Shown here piece by piece: positions 33,846 through 44,791 of a stretch of 64,000 nt of DNA. The position numbers and the translations under genes are program-made. The stretch is from Symbiodinium natans. Its lineage: Eukaryota; Sar; Dinophyceae; Suessiales; Symbiodiniaceae. Numbering within the stretch: position 1 is the first letter of the stretch; every line of letters starts with the position of its first letter. Location of the stretch: assembly GCA_905221605.1 (NCBI GenBank), contig CAJNDS010002115.1, positions 439,501-503,500 on the forward strand. The letters are read 5' to 3'. The notes beneath the pieces were generated by a model. The model made no database searches. It was not told where the DNA came from and saw only the letters and a program-made list of their open reading frames with translations.

Positions 33846-34194
33846 CTTGGAGGTTCATGGGCAGTTACAATTGGTCACCCCCCCCCCAAAGATCTACACC
33901 CTTCCTACTATTTGCTTAAGACCCCAAAAGAAGAAACAAATAGTATTCCCTATATTACCCTTAGAAGAAAATATGTTTCATTTTTGGGGGTTCTTAAGCA
34001 ATTATAATAGCTTCTTGTCTACACTACTCTTCTGCTTGCTTCCACGCACTTGTGTACAAGTAGTACACGCCGAAAACACTGCAAATACCGATGAACTCGT
34101 ACTTAGGGTAAAAAAAAAGTACCCTACTAAGTAGGGTTATAGGGATCGTTACCCTGATTATAACATTACTTGTAACAACCAGTGAACCTCCAAG
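33846..34194. mobile_element. Family-A inverted-repeat element, long version (~350 bp)
   Basis: CTTGGAGGTTCATGGGCAG at the left pairs with the right end TTGTAACAACCAGTGAACCTCCAAG. The interior is about three times longer than in other copies and could hold an insertion. Confidence 0.75.
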
Positions 34195-34406
34195 TGGGTT
34201 TTAGAGGCTTCTCTACGTTGCAGACGTGTGCTTCTGAATCTTTATGGTGCTTCTGAGGGCTTGCAAGTGGAAAGGAAATGTCACATGGAGCTTAGTTCTA
34301 ATGAAGTTTCAGGCTGGTAGTCTCCCAGGCAAGAGCGATACAAACCCTATCAGCCCTATAATCCTATCAACCTTTGACTCAGAGGTGCGGACTATCCACG
34401 GGCCTC

Positions 34407-34472
34407 ACGCGGTCTTGCTGAGATCGGCGCCGGCGACGCGGCCGCAGCCGCCGCCAAGTTGGCGTCCCATGC
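34407..34472 (+). CDS. Exon-like segment, possibly SelO C-terminal
   Basis: EIGAGDAAAAAAKLASHAGG is GC-rich and open, unlike its surroundings. It could correspond to the AI..A..GD.......L helices near the SelO C-terminus. No clear acceptor or donor pair is visible. Confidence 0.3.
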
Positions 34473-34670
34473 AGGCGGGACAAGAACCCCCTTAAAACCC
34501 CATGGGGGTTTCCAAAAGTAGGGGTACCTTGTTGAGGTCCTCATGATGAAGGACTCCTACCGTTTGGGGGATCTTTCTTGCCGGTCCCCTATCTTCGTAA
34601 ACTCCGTAAGACCTAAATGCCTCTCCCACTTAATGCGTGCGGCGGGGGCTTGGGACTATAAGCCGTGCAG

Positions 34671-34720
34671 AGCTGGCGGGGTTACTTGCGGCAGCGGTCA
34701 CGGAAAGCAGCAATAGTAGG
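34671..34720 (+). CDS. Exon-like segment, unassigned
   Basis: After cgtgcag the frame reads LAGLLAAAVTESSNSR. It lies 100 bases before a second exon-like piece and may belong to the same gene. No family recognised. Confidence 0.3.
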
Positions 34721-34820
34721 TTCCCCCTGACTGGAACAGCAGTGCAGAGACTCCCAGGCCCCAAACGAGCCTCAGGGAGTGCCAAGCCTCAAAACACTCC
34801 GAAGCACCTTAGTTTCGCAG

Positions 34821-34884
34821 GGGCTGAAGGGAAAGACCTCGACACTTTGACCGCGCTCCTGCGCGAGTTCCGGGCACTTCATGG
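34821..34884 (+). CDS. Exon-like segment, unassigned
   Basis: After tcgcag the frame reads AEGKDLDTLTALLREFRALH with helix-like character and GC-rich third positions. No family recognised. Confidence 0.4.
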
Positions 34885-35255
34885 GGTGCTCGGGGCAGCA
34901 AGACCGAAGCCCCACCGACGAACCCCTGGTTTTGGGTTTTGGGTTTAGGGTTTAGGGTTTAGGGCCTGTTCGTGTGTGCTTGTAAGTACGCAAACCATGG
35001 TCCCAGACCTCCCGTTCAGAGGCTGCTACCCAGGCATTTGTCAAAGGGAATCTGGGAACATGAGGCTGCCTAGACGTTTTACCTGTCTGGGGCTTTAGGA
35101 AATAGCTTCTTGAAATCCTGTATGTTGCTACAGCCGGCAATGGCCCAGCCTTAGCACCACAATGGCTACTGAATGTTGAACTTTTACGTGTGGGGCGACC
35201 GTGGGTGTGCGATTCAGGGTGAGCTCATGTGTCCGAAATTCGCTTTGCTGGCCAA

Positions 35256-35301
35256 GGAGAAGGACTTCGCAGCTGCCGTTCGCGCTGCGGCGCCTGCCCT
35301 T
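35256..35301 (+). CDS. Exon-like segment, unassigned
   Basis: After gccaag the frame reads EKDFAAAVRAAAPA. It is alanine-rich and helical, similar in style to the pieces at 34.7-34.9 kb. Confidence 0.3.
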
Positions 35302-35807
35302 AGCTTGCTCTCACAATGCATGCTCGAGCCCCTAAGCCTAGACCCTCAGTCTCTCAGTGCAGAGCTCTTGTGGCTTCACAGAGGTTTAAAGTTTTGTTCC
35401 GTTTCCTTTGTAGCCCAGGCACGCCCTGTCTTGGTGCCTGGTGCCTTCCAGCTCAGAACCTGCGAATTCTGCACACCGACAGAATCCTGAAAAACCCTGA
35501 CCATCAGGCCTTGCACTGGACTCGAATGGCTAGAAGGTGACCGCATCCTCATACTCCACTCCCAAATGCACCCACACCCCAAACGACACACTGGTCGAGG
35601 TGCCATCAGTTTCCCCACGCAGCCACATCCTGCGCGAGGTCGGGCTTGGCGATGCAACCCCCCGAAATTTCCATTTGTCGAAAGGGGGATGCCTTCAGGG
35701 ACCCTTCTTTCGGAAACTATATAAACTCTTTTTAGAACATCGCTTCGATTTTGCTCAGTTGTGTTTACGAGGGGCCATAAGCCCCCGAAGATGGGTTCCC
35801 AACAAGC

Positions 35808-36167
35808 GTGAACTACAACTGGGGGAAACCGAGGACACTTTACACAAGGCCGCCAAAGCCTACCGCCCTTGACAACCTTGCGCGCCAGATCCCCCAAATG
35901 GCAAACCATAGAGCCCAAATCACGAACTTCGACCCTCAAACCTTTCTAAACCAGGAAGACGCCCTTATGAGCCCTTATGAGCCCTGGCAGCCTGAAAAAC
36001 TTAAAGCCCAAAACGTTTATGCAATCAACCAGTCACTGCCTGACCTTTTGCAACAGTTTCTTCCCTCATTACAGAAGACCCGCTCCGAACATTTGAAAGT
36101 TCACCAACACATCCTCTTGTTTGAAGAAGCCCCCGCATTCAGATTGTATCAAAGATACATACTCTGA
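35808..36167 (+). CDS. 119-codon open frame of unknown status
   Basis: An uninterrupted frame from ATG to stop without obvious repeats. It lacks similarity to anything I know, and the codon use is A/C-rich like the surrounding CCCTAAA-derived sequence. It may be chance. Confidence 0.2.
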   Translation: MNYNWGKPRTLYTRPPKPTALDNLARQIPQMANHRAQITNFDPQTFLNQEDALMSPYEPWQPEKLKAQNVYAINQSLPDLLQQFLPSLQKTRSEHLKVHQHILLFEEAPAFRLYQRYIL

Positions 36168-37175
36168 GCTTGAGCGCTTTGTGTGAAGCACGGGCGTTCT
36201 GCGGTGCGGGCCTCAGTGGGTGGTGGGTTTGAGGGGACTCCGGACAGGCTTCAGAGGTCCGTGTTAAAAACCAGTCACTGCCCAGTGGAGCCAGTCCTGG
36301 ACGGGTGGCAAAAAAAGGTGCTTATCCTGATAAGCCATTGTAACTTATACACCCTCATAAACACTTCGAAACCCTTCGAAGCCCTTATAGGCCCTTTAAC
36401 AGGCGGCTCGCGTTGTCGAGATGGAGAAGCCAGGCTACCGGGGGCGAAGTGTGGATAGGCTCCTAAGTTTGCACGGTTTAGGGCTTAGTGCATCTTTGAA
36501 GCTAGACGCCCGTAAGCAACAGGCATCAGGGTGGAGTGTTTATTGCTTGTTCTGCAAAAGAACTTTGACCATGCGGCTTTCGTCCATACGTCATGCAACA
36601 TTGGCAGCTGCTGATTGATCTGGCCCCACTTGGCCGACTGGGTGGTGGTATACTTAGTTAGTGGAAATGTGCCCCTACAAGCCCCGCTTGCTAAACCCTA
36701 AACCCTAAACCTCTCAGTGGCAAGTGCGCCCAGATGATGCTTGAGAGTTGGACACAAAGTGCAGAGATGTCTGGAATCAACATATGGGGTTTAGGGTTTA
36801 GGGTGACTGTGAGGGAGACGTTTGTGCCGAGGCAGGTTGCAGACAGGATGCCACTTGCCCCACGTGCCCTCGTCTGGACCAAAAGACTAGGACCTGCTAT
36901 TTCCGTAACCCTGGCACAAAGAAGCCAGGTAATCCAAGGGCGGACGTGTTCATTCACCCTTGTGACAACAAGGATAATCTCAACAAACGCATGCTCAAAG
37001 GCTTGAAGGGCAAAATTGTTTTGCCCCCCCTTGTGAGCAGGGGGATCATCTTTATAGAAACCATTTTCCTTTTTCACCCTTTTTGTGACTAAGAGGACCA
37101 TCTTTATGCGTCACCTTTTGGGAGCTTCGAAGGGCCTAAGAGGATCATCTTTAGGGATTCTTTTTCGGAGGACCA

Positions 37176-37237
37176 ACCCTAAACCCTAAACCCTAAACCC
37201 TAAACCCTAAACCCTAAACCCTAAACCCTAAACCCTT
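37176..37237 (+). repeat. CCCTAAA array
   Basis: About nine CCCTAAA units, 50 bases before an exon-like segment (37289). Confidence 0.95.
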
Positions 37238-37288
37238 TGTAGGGACCTTTTTTTTCTTCGAAGGGCCAACCGTGGGAAGCCTTGGCAG

Positions 37289-37345
37289 GCGACACCGCCG
37301 CGGCTTTTCTCAGCGAAGTCCAGAGGCCAGCAACCCGAGCTGGCC
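37289..37345 (+). CDS. Exon-like segment, unassigned
   Basis: After ttggcag the frame reads DTAAAFLSEVQRPATRAG. CCCTAAA arrays lie on both sides. No family recognised. Confidence 0.35.
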
Positions 37346-39153
37346 CTGCTTCCAAACCCTAAACCCTAAACCCTAAACCTTAAACCCTAAACGTTTACTT
37401 AGGAACGAGGTAGGCCCTTGGGACATGGCATGCTTTACCCTTATTGGGTTTAAGAGGGTCACATTCAGGAGTATTTTTCAGATGGTTTAAAGGGCCATCC
37501 TTACGATTTCTCGTAAAGTTCAAGCCCAAGGGAATATTAAACGTATTCTGTTCTTTTAAGGTTCTTAAGGGGTATAGGTTTCTTAACCTTCTAACCACAA
37601 GGATCTCATTTCTATGATAAGGGACCATCGGCAAATTTTCTTCCTCTTGTCCGAAAACCCCCACGCATTGTAGGGTTTGGGGTTTAGGGTTCAGGGTCCC
37701 TGGGCATTGTAGACCCCCTACCTCCAAAGCAAGCCCCAAACCCCAAGAGCCCCACAAAACAAGAAACAACCCCAACTCCCTGATGTGCCTACAGGGGTCT
37801 CGCGCTTCCCCAACTTGCCTAACCAAACAAAGACCCTCAAAAAGGTTTAGGATTTAGGGTTCAGGGTTTAGGGTTTTGGGAACTACAACAACACAAAAAG
37901 CAACAAATAAGGGCCCTGAACAGGCTGTTGGCCTCGCCCCACGATACGAGGGCGTTGGGCCTCGCACCTCGGTCGAGGGTGAGTCGGCTGGGGTATGAGG
38001 GGAGGGTCCCCTAAAACAGAGGGGGTTCTTTCTTTTTGTTTCTAAGGGTTAGGGTTACACATATATATATAACTATACATAGATATAAAAATGTATTCAT
38101 TTACTTTTGGGAGGTGTAATGCATCAAGAGATACCTCTACTTAACATGTTGGGAAGCACCCCTTTTTTGAGGTTTTTAGGTTTGTTCAGCTGCTGTTTGT
38201 CACGTGTTGATTTGCTTCGGAGAAGCGGGAGGGAGGCCAGGAAGGCACTGGTAGGGTTTAGGGTTTAGGGTTTAGGGTTTAGGGTTTTGGGCTCTTTGTA
38301 AGGGATTAGGGGTTTGGAGTTTCCGGCGAGATCCCTTAGAAGCCTGCAGCACAAGGGGTTTAGGGTAAAGGGTTTTTGTGAGTTGGTTTTTGGGTGTTTA
38401 AGTTGGCTGCCACATTGAATTGAGGGCACGCTTGCCTGGCTCGACCTTGCTGACGGTATCCAGTTGGCTTCATGCCTTTTGCGGCAGTTGTTGTGCAAAC
38501 ATTTCTGGTCATTTCTGTGTGCAGCAGGCTGTTGTGCTTGTTAAGTGGTGTTCACATTGACTGGTGATCTCTGTGACGCTCTTGCGCCCCACATGGCAAT
38601 TCTTACATGAACTGCTTGATCAAGACTCTCACCTAGTACTTACTGTCTGCCTGAGCAGTGGGTATCATCGAATCAAGGGTTGCAGCCGGAAGTGCTGTGA
38701 GCTGGTGGGGCACTTTGCTTGGCTCCGAATCTGTAACTTTCCCGGCTGACGCCTCAAGCCCGGATGCAAAAGGGTCTAAGTTTCCCCCCCCACCCCCCCC
38801 AGGGGTGCTTTTGTTCAGCTTTTAGGGATGGTGGTGGTTTCAAGACGATGTTTGTTTTAAGGGCTTGGATTTTGGGGGCTTCGGCGCAGAACTATGCCGA
38901 CAGAGTCTTCGTTGCGTAGGTCAGTGCCTTGAGTTGTCATAAAGCCTAGGCTCAGCCTGTTCGAGGTGGTTCAAGCTTATGCGCATTCTTTTCCGAGGCC
39001 ACAAAAGTATAGAATCAGAACACATCACAAATTCACACACATCTCTCTTCCAACAAGTCCCTACAGGCTAATCTACGCCAGAAGGAAGCCCTAAACCCTA
39101 AACCCTAAACCCTAAACAAATAACTCGAAACACCCTGGTGGAAGCCTACCTAG
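37346..39153. other. No gene recognised
   Basis: It contains the second copy of the GTAGGCCCTTGG repeat (37409-37482), TTTAGGG runs near 37840-37875 and 38253-38286, poly-C near 38785, and a CCCTAAA run at 39090-39116. Open frames are short and overlap on both strands. Confidence 0.45.
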
Positions 39154-39192
39154 GACGAGCTCGAGGATGATCCCCGAGAGGCAGCCACTGAT
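39154..39192 (+). CDS. Exon-like segment, unassigned
   Basis: After cctag the frame reads DELEDDPREAATD, ending at a GT donor (GAT/GTTCCA). CCCTAAA lies upstream and TTTAGGG downstream, the arrangement seen around many exons here. Confidence 0.35.
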
Positions 39193-39311
39193 GTTCCAAT
39201 TTCAGAAAGTTGACAGCCCCAGCCTGCTGGAGCTTCCTTTAGGGTTTAGGCTTTAGGGTTTAGGGTTCAGGGTTCAGGGTTTAGGGTTTAGGGTATAGGG
39301 TTTGGTTGCAG

Positions 39312-39381
39312 ATTCAATGGCAGGCCTGGCGCAATGTCAACCTGGCAGGCCCTCCGCCGCCAGACATGCACCTTGGACAAA
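39312..39381 (+). CDS. Exon-like segment, unassigned
   Basis: After ggttgcag the frame reads IQWQAWRNVNLAGPPPPDMH. No family recognised; the end is not defined. Confidence 0.3.
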
Positions 39382-39422
39382 TTCCGCACGCAACCCTGAA
39401 CACCCGACTTAAGACCTGTAAG

Positions 39423-39512
39423 TTGGGATGTGCCCCCTAATACGAACAGCTCCTCCATGGCCCCCTGTTAAAATCCTATTAAGGAGCTGTTAGAAAAGGG
39501 GGAACATCCCAA
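39423..39512. mobile_element. Family-B inverted-repeat element
   Basis: TTGGGATGTGCCCCCTAATA at the left and GGGGGAACATCCCAA at the right are inverted. Flanks CCTGTAAG and CCTATAAA are a plausible aged 8-bp target duplication. Confidence 0.8.
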
Positions 39513-39886
39513 CCTATAAATCAGCCCCCACAGCGTAAAGGGTGAGTGGATGTGTTGGTTGAGGAGCACATGGGCTTGGGGGACTCCAGGGGTGTGAGTT
39601 TTGGCAGGCGGAGCTGCGCAAATGAAGGCATCACCTTGTTGAATTCGATCATGCGCCGGCTACGGATTGCAGTGAACGTGCTGTAGCCCTGATCAGCAAT
39701 GCCTACATTCATTGGGTACGAAATTGAATGCTCACCCCTGCAACTCCACGCTCGCGGAATGCTGGCGCATAAACAGGCACATCCCCGCCTTTAACTTTTT
39801 AAGCGATTTGCCCGGCGCAGCGTCTTTGGGCACAAGATGCCGAGAGCTTTGGATGACGTTGAGCTCGTAGCAGCCCTCTGTTTCGC

Positions 39887-41625
39887 ATGAAGCCTGTTTG
39901 TTTGGTTATTGGTGCAGGCGCGGGCATTGGTGGCACCGTGGCAAAGCGCTTTGCCAGGGGCGGCTACCATGTGGTCCTGTCTCGAAGATCCGACAAGCAG
40001 GGTCTGGATGAAATGGTGCGAGACATTGAGTCTGAGGGTGGCTCGGCAGTCGGGCACCTCATCAACGCGGTCGAGCCGGGCGCCATCGAAGCGCTCATCA
40101 AGGAGACGTCGGAAGCCGGACCCATCGAAGTGGTCGTCTTCAACCTCGGGGCGCAGATCGGTACACGACCCCTCGCGGCAACTTCCCTGAAGCAGTTTGA
40201 GCTTGGCTGGCGCATGGCCTGCTTCGTGCTCTTCCGGGCAGCGCAAGCTGCGATGCCGACCATGGTGCAGAACGGGAAGGGATGCTTCCTGGTAACATCA
40301 TCAACGGCGGCCATGCGGGGAAACGAAGGCCAGCATGCTCACGCTGCTGCCATGGGTGGTCGGCGGATGTTGTGTCAGAGCTTAAATGCAGAGTTCGGGT
40401 CGAAACTTGGCTTCAAACCTTTCTTCATTTTTGGGGCGCCACGCCGGCCACAAGCACCTGAACCTGAAAATGAACCCGAAACCCAGAAACTTAGATATCA
40501 GCAAGTCGGGGGTGCGAGATGAGGAAGGGAATCCATATAGCGCACATCGTTGTGGATGGTCCGGTTGATGCACCTGACACCCTGGGAAAGATGATGGGGC
40601 CAGAGAACTTCGCGGAACTGCGCAGGACTGCTGGCGGCCGCGATTCTGGGCTCACCAGGGTTCAGGGTTTAGGGTTGAGGGTTTAGGGTTTAGGGTTATT
40701 TAGGGTTTAGGGGGTTTAGGGTTATTTAGGGTTTAGGGTTTAGGGTTTAGGGTTTAGGGTAGCAGAGACTGTCCGGAAACCCTACTACTCGCTGTCTCGC
40801 TCGTACGCACGCAATTCCTTGCAGGGACATGTCAAGGTGCTCCAACTAGCCACAGGCTTGTGGGTCTTTGGCGTCTGAACGGGGTTTTCAAGAGCCACTT
40901 CGGATCTTTGGGGCAGACTTAACTTACTGGATGCATGAAAGGAGCTCATGTATTTTGAAATCAAACTGGAAAAGATGGGTTTAAGCCATGAGTAGCCCGA
41001 GTAGCCACATGGAGCATGTAAAGAACTTCGCACGGGTGGATATTGAAAAAAGGAATGCTGATGATGATTCTTATGATGCGGCCGAGGATGGGCTGCTGGA
41101 CCCAGCGCAAATTGCAGACACCTACTGGCACGTGGCGCATCAGCAGCTGGGATTTGCCATGTCCTGGCGGGCGCTCTCGGATTTTTGGGAGGTTTGGATG
41201 TTGTGGACGTCCGTGCCAGCCCGAAGACCCGAGTAAGGATTCTACAAGCCTGCTTTGACAAGATTCTGCATGTGATTTAAGACAGCCCCATCGAGGTTGT
41301 ACACACGGGACCTTTTTCTAATCTTTGAAACAGCCATCTCCTCAGAATACGAAGCTTAAAGTTCTGTTCTCCAAACAAACCGCGTAGTCGGAGCTCACCC
41401 CACGGCCTAAGAACCCCCACAACTGAAAGCCCCTTGACTTCCGACACCCCGACCCGCACAATTCAAGACATTTACCTGAAAATAGCATCCCTAAACCCTA
41501 AACCCTAAACCCTGCACCCAGCAGCCAGTCCGAGGCACCGCTCGGCATGGTCGTTTGAGTTGGACCTGCGACCCTGGTCGGAGCTGCCCTGGTGGACGCT
41601 GGGGCTCAGTCTTCCTTTGTCATAG
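39887..41625 (+). CDS. Short-chain dehydrogenase/reductase, four exons, catalytic Tyr/Lys absent
   Basis: Exons 39887-40398, 40524-40641, 41087-41145 and 41535-41625 join in frame to about 259 residues. The N-terminus has a Rossmann glycine motif (VIGAGAGIGG, residues 7-16) that binds NAD(P). The family's usual active-site Tyr-x3-Lys is HAAAM here, so normal SDR chemistry is doubtful. The second exon reads GIHIAHIVVDGPVDAPDTLG, the third DGLLDPAQIADTYWHVAHQ, and the fourth HRSAWSFELDLRPWSE, in the order of a bacterial-type SDR subfamily. Introns are GT-AG (40399-40523), probably GA-AG (40642-41086) and GC-AG (41146-41534). Introns 2 and 3 contain TTTAGGG and CCCTAAA runs. An alternative end for exon 2 is a GT donor at 40660, which would add six residues. 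The substrate is unknown. Confidence 0.85.
40661..40760 (+). repeat. TTTAGGG array inside SDR intron 2
   Basis: About twelve units with TTATTTAGGG and GGTTGAGGG variants, starting 19 bases after the inferred exon end. Confidence 0.93.
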
Positions 41626-41845
41626 TGAGGTGTCATTTTGCATGTTTAAGGGTACTTAAACTTAATAAGGAATAGACAGTCAAATTTAATGCTATCCCAA
41701 CCAAGAACTAGTTTCGCCCAGCTTCAGCTTTTGTTTTGATTCATGCTTCCGGGTCGGTCGAACTCTTCCCCGCGAGGGTTGGCTCTTGGTCTGCTGGTCC
41801 TGTACGTTCTTGCCGTCGTGGGATGTCTATGACGGCTATCATGAC

Positions 41846-42197
41846 AGCTGCTCGTACCACTGCTACTATTTCCACTACTGCTAGTACTGCTGCTAATTAC
41901 CACTATTACTATTATTCGTACTATCACTACCACTACCACTGCTACTGCTACTGCTACTGCTACCGCTACTGTTGCTGCTGCTGCTGCTACTGCTACTGCT
42001 ACTGCTACTACTACTCCTACTACTACTACTACTACTACTACTACAACTACTACTACTACTACTTCTACTTCTACTTCTACTTCTACTTCTACTACTTCTA
42101 CTTCTACTTCTACTTCTACTTCTACTTCTACTTCTACTTCTCTATACGTCTACTTCTACTTCCTCCACTACTACCACCACCACCACCACCACCACCT
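41846..42197 (+). repeat. Long trinucleotide repeat tract (CTA/CTG/TTC)n
   Basis: Imperfect triplets of CTA, CTG and TTC run for about 350 bases, ending in (CCA)n. The long open frames across it (poly-Leu, poly-Tyr/Phe) are products of the repeat. Confidence 0.95.
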
Positions 42198-43077
42198 ACT
42201 ACGAGTTCGACGGCGGACAAAAGATGGGAGGTGTGTATGCGTGTTCCGCGGTGGGGCAGCGTTCCCGCAGGCTTTCTTGTTGTATGCCAGCACACAACTA
42301 CATGGGTCTGCTACACCTGTTTTCCCTTAGCCTGAACACGTCGCATCTTCCTTGTGACGAAGCAACAGCTAAGGAACGACAAGCCCCAGCCAACAGCCAA
42401 GATTTGAAGCAGCTGGCACCGCGAGTCAGGGCCCACGCAGGAGTGATCCTCTTCAAACCAGGCTGTGGTCTCTGTTCAAAGGTTCCGCGACTCCTGATAT
42501 ACCTTAAACCCTATTGCCCTGGAACCCTACAATAACATGCAAAGGCCTGCAAGTCCAAAACAAACTGTAAATATGCGCTTGTTGGAGCGCCATCGCCCAG
42601 CCGAAAAGAGCCGGCGCATAAAAAAGAAATGTCACGTTGTCTGCCAGACTGGGCACAGGGCGGGTGTGGGGCCTTCGGTTGAGACCAATCGATAAGCTGA
42701 AGCCTGAGTCCACGTTGCACATAGATCCCTGTGCAAAAGCGCTTGCTCCACTGAACCCCTTACTCCCTGACCCCAAACAACGACAGCACCAACAAGAGCG
42801 CCACCACGTAATGTAGCCACCAGTATTAAATACTAGTCGCAACCCGAAGCATCGCCCAGCCTTGACTGTAACCCCATCCAGGCATTGAGCATGTAGGGTT
42901 GATCTGTCCCTAAACCCTAAACCTTAAACCCTAAACCCTAAACACATTCTGAAGGCATTGCAGGAGGAAAGCTTTGGTACCCGCCTTGCTGTTCTTTCTA
43001 CAGGGCGCGAGACGAACCGTAGATTGAGGATTGCAAGTTGGCTTCAGCGTTAGGTTTCCTAACCTTGAACCCTAGAT
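42198..43077. other. No gene recognised
   Basis: Sequence between two simple-repeat tracts, with a short CCCTAAA run at 42910-42942. Frames are open on both strands but match nothing I recognise. Confidence 0.45.
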
Positions 43078-43300
43078 TCTATATGTATATATGTATATTA
43101 TCATTTTTTGTATATACATGTGTTTCTTTATTTGTTTATTTGTGTGTATTTATATATACACACACCACGCACGCACCCACACACCCACACACACACACAC
43201 ACATACAAATATGTATATATATATATACATACATACATACATACATGTGTACAGATGTGTGTGTATGTATGTATACATATATATATATATACATATTTAC
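43078..43300 (+). repeat. Composite microsatellite (TATA/TG/CA/CATA)n
   Basis: (CA)n at 43160-43202, (TA)n at 43213-43228, (CATA)n at 43229-43246 and (TA)n at 43277-43291. Its build resembles 27296-27668. Confidence 0.92.
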
Positions 43301-43495
43301 CCGCAGCACTCTGCGTTTTGAAACACAAGCCAAGGCCCAGCCTGGTCAAGCGACGGCTCTATGCCATCCCCAAGGCAGCCCGGCTGAGCTACGTGCGCAG
43401 TCTGACATTGCTTTAACTGCCTGGCTCTTACAAAAGACCTAAATACTGCCTAAACCCATTCTTGGAGGTTAGGGTTTAGGGTTTAGGGTTACGGG

Positions 43496-43611
43496 CTACT
43501 TGGAGGTTCACAGGTAGTTCTAATTAGGGTTATAAGTACCCTAAGTAGGGTTAGAAGTATAGTTACCCCAATTACAACCCTACTGAAAACTACCCATGAA
43601 CCTCCAAGTAG
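43496..43611. mobile_element. Family-A inverted-repeat element
   Basis: CTACTTGGAGGTTCACAGG at the left and CCATGAACCTCCAAGTAG at the right. A family-C element follows within two bases, so the two are nested or adjacent insertions. Confidence 0.9.
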
Positions 43612-43698
43612 TAGGGAAGGAGGGAATGAGGTACCCTCTGCACTCCCTTGACGGGTATGTTTCGGGCCCTAATTCCCTCATTGCCTACTTAGTACCAG
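43612..43698. mobile_element. Family-C inverted-repeat element
   Basis: TAGGGAAGGAGGGAATGAGG at the left and CCCTCATTGCCTACTTAGTA at the right. Confidence 0.75.
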
Positions 43699-44791
43699 GC
43701 GGTGTTTTGGGGGGAGAAAGGGCGAAGGAGGGGACAGGGGGAGGGAAAGGGGCGAAGGGGAGTGGGGGAGGTTTAAGGGGTTCAAAGAAATCTTCGCCGG
43801 AGTAGTTTTTTACTTGGCTTAATTAGAAATTATATCGCACGCCTTAATTTTATATACATGTAATAGCGGGCCCATACCATGCGTATACCTTACTCTTAAC
43901 GCTACGCGACCCTCCCACGGCTAGGCATCGTTCAATACGGGAGGGTATATACCTGCTTTATACACCCCAGACCTACGTCCCGAGGCCTCGGCCGATTTAA
44001 AGGGTACATAAAGATCTCGATTAGGAATCGCCTAGTGAAGCAGCGAGCATCAGCCACTAAAGGCCCTAAGCCCGTTTGGGCGTTTGGGCCCCAACCTTGA
44101 AGCTCGGTGACAAGTGCATAGTTTCTGCCGGGGGCACCTCCAGACTCCCTACAAGAAAGGGCAATCGGGTTTAGGGTTTAGGGGTAGGTTGGCAAACAGG
44201 CGGCTGTGGCAAGCAAGGAGTTTGGGTTCTGGTTGGAACGGTGATTTGAACGGCTTGCAAAAAAGGCGTCCAAAACTCGATAAACTAAACCCTTACTTAA
44301 GCCCTGGAAGCATTCATAGGGGCCATAAGCCTGCCACCCCAAAGCAAAATTCCGGAGCTCACCATCCTAAGGTCCCATACCCAAATACCCTCAACCCGAA
44401 GCCCGAAACCCCGAACACCCGACTCCTCAGGAGACTCTCCGCCACATCCAAACCAGCTGCGGAGCGCAGTGAGCGCCAAAATCGAGCGTCATCGGGTTTT
44501 GTAAGGTGTTTTTGTGTTGCTTTTGCATTTCAGGGTGGACGGTTCAGGGGCCGCAGGGAACAGGGCCTTGGGATTCGGGTTTTTCGAGGGAGGGGGGGAG
44601 CTGTCTGGTTTGGAGCAAGGGGATTATCGGACTGTTTTGACTTTTGGTTGCACACCCGATACTGTATGGGATGTGTGGGTAAGCTTGGGCTGTTACCAAC
44701 CTTTCCATCCATAAGGGCGGACGCCTCGCATTCAAGCACAGAACCCTACTGTTCCGGGGCCTCGAGATCCCTGAGAAGCTGAAAATATAAC
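43699..44791. other. No gene recognised upstream of the ArfGAP-like gene
   Basis: Mixed sequence with an open frame at 44114-44782 that runs through CCCTAAA-like text (NPKPETPN), so it is probably spurious. An AG followed by AAGCTGAAA at 44774 could be a trans-splice acceptor for the next gene. Confidence 0.4.

Noticed and set aside
35376-35939. 187-codon minus-strand open frame
   Set aside because: No recognisable domain, opposite to all supported genes, and overlapped by open frames on the other strand.
41736-42535. Two long open frames (199 and 187 codons)
   Set aside because: They are the triplet repeat read in two frames (Tyr/Phe-rich and Leu-rich).
44114-44782. 222-codon open frame
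   Set aside because: It passes through CCCTAAA-derived text (NPKPETPN) and has no domain resemblance; probably chance openness in GC-rich sequence.
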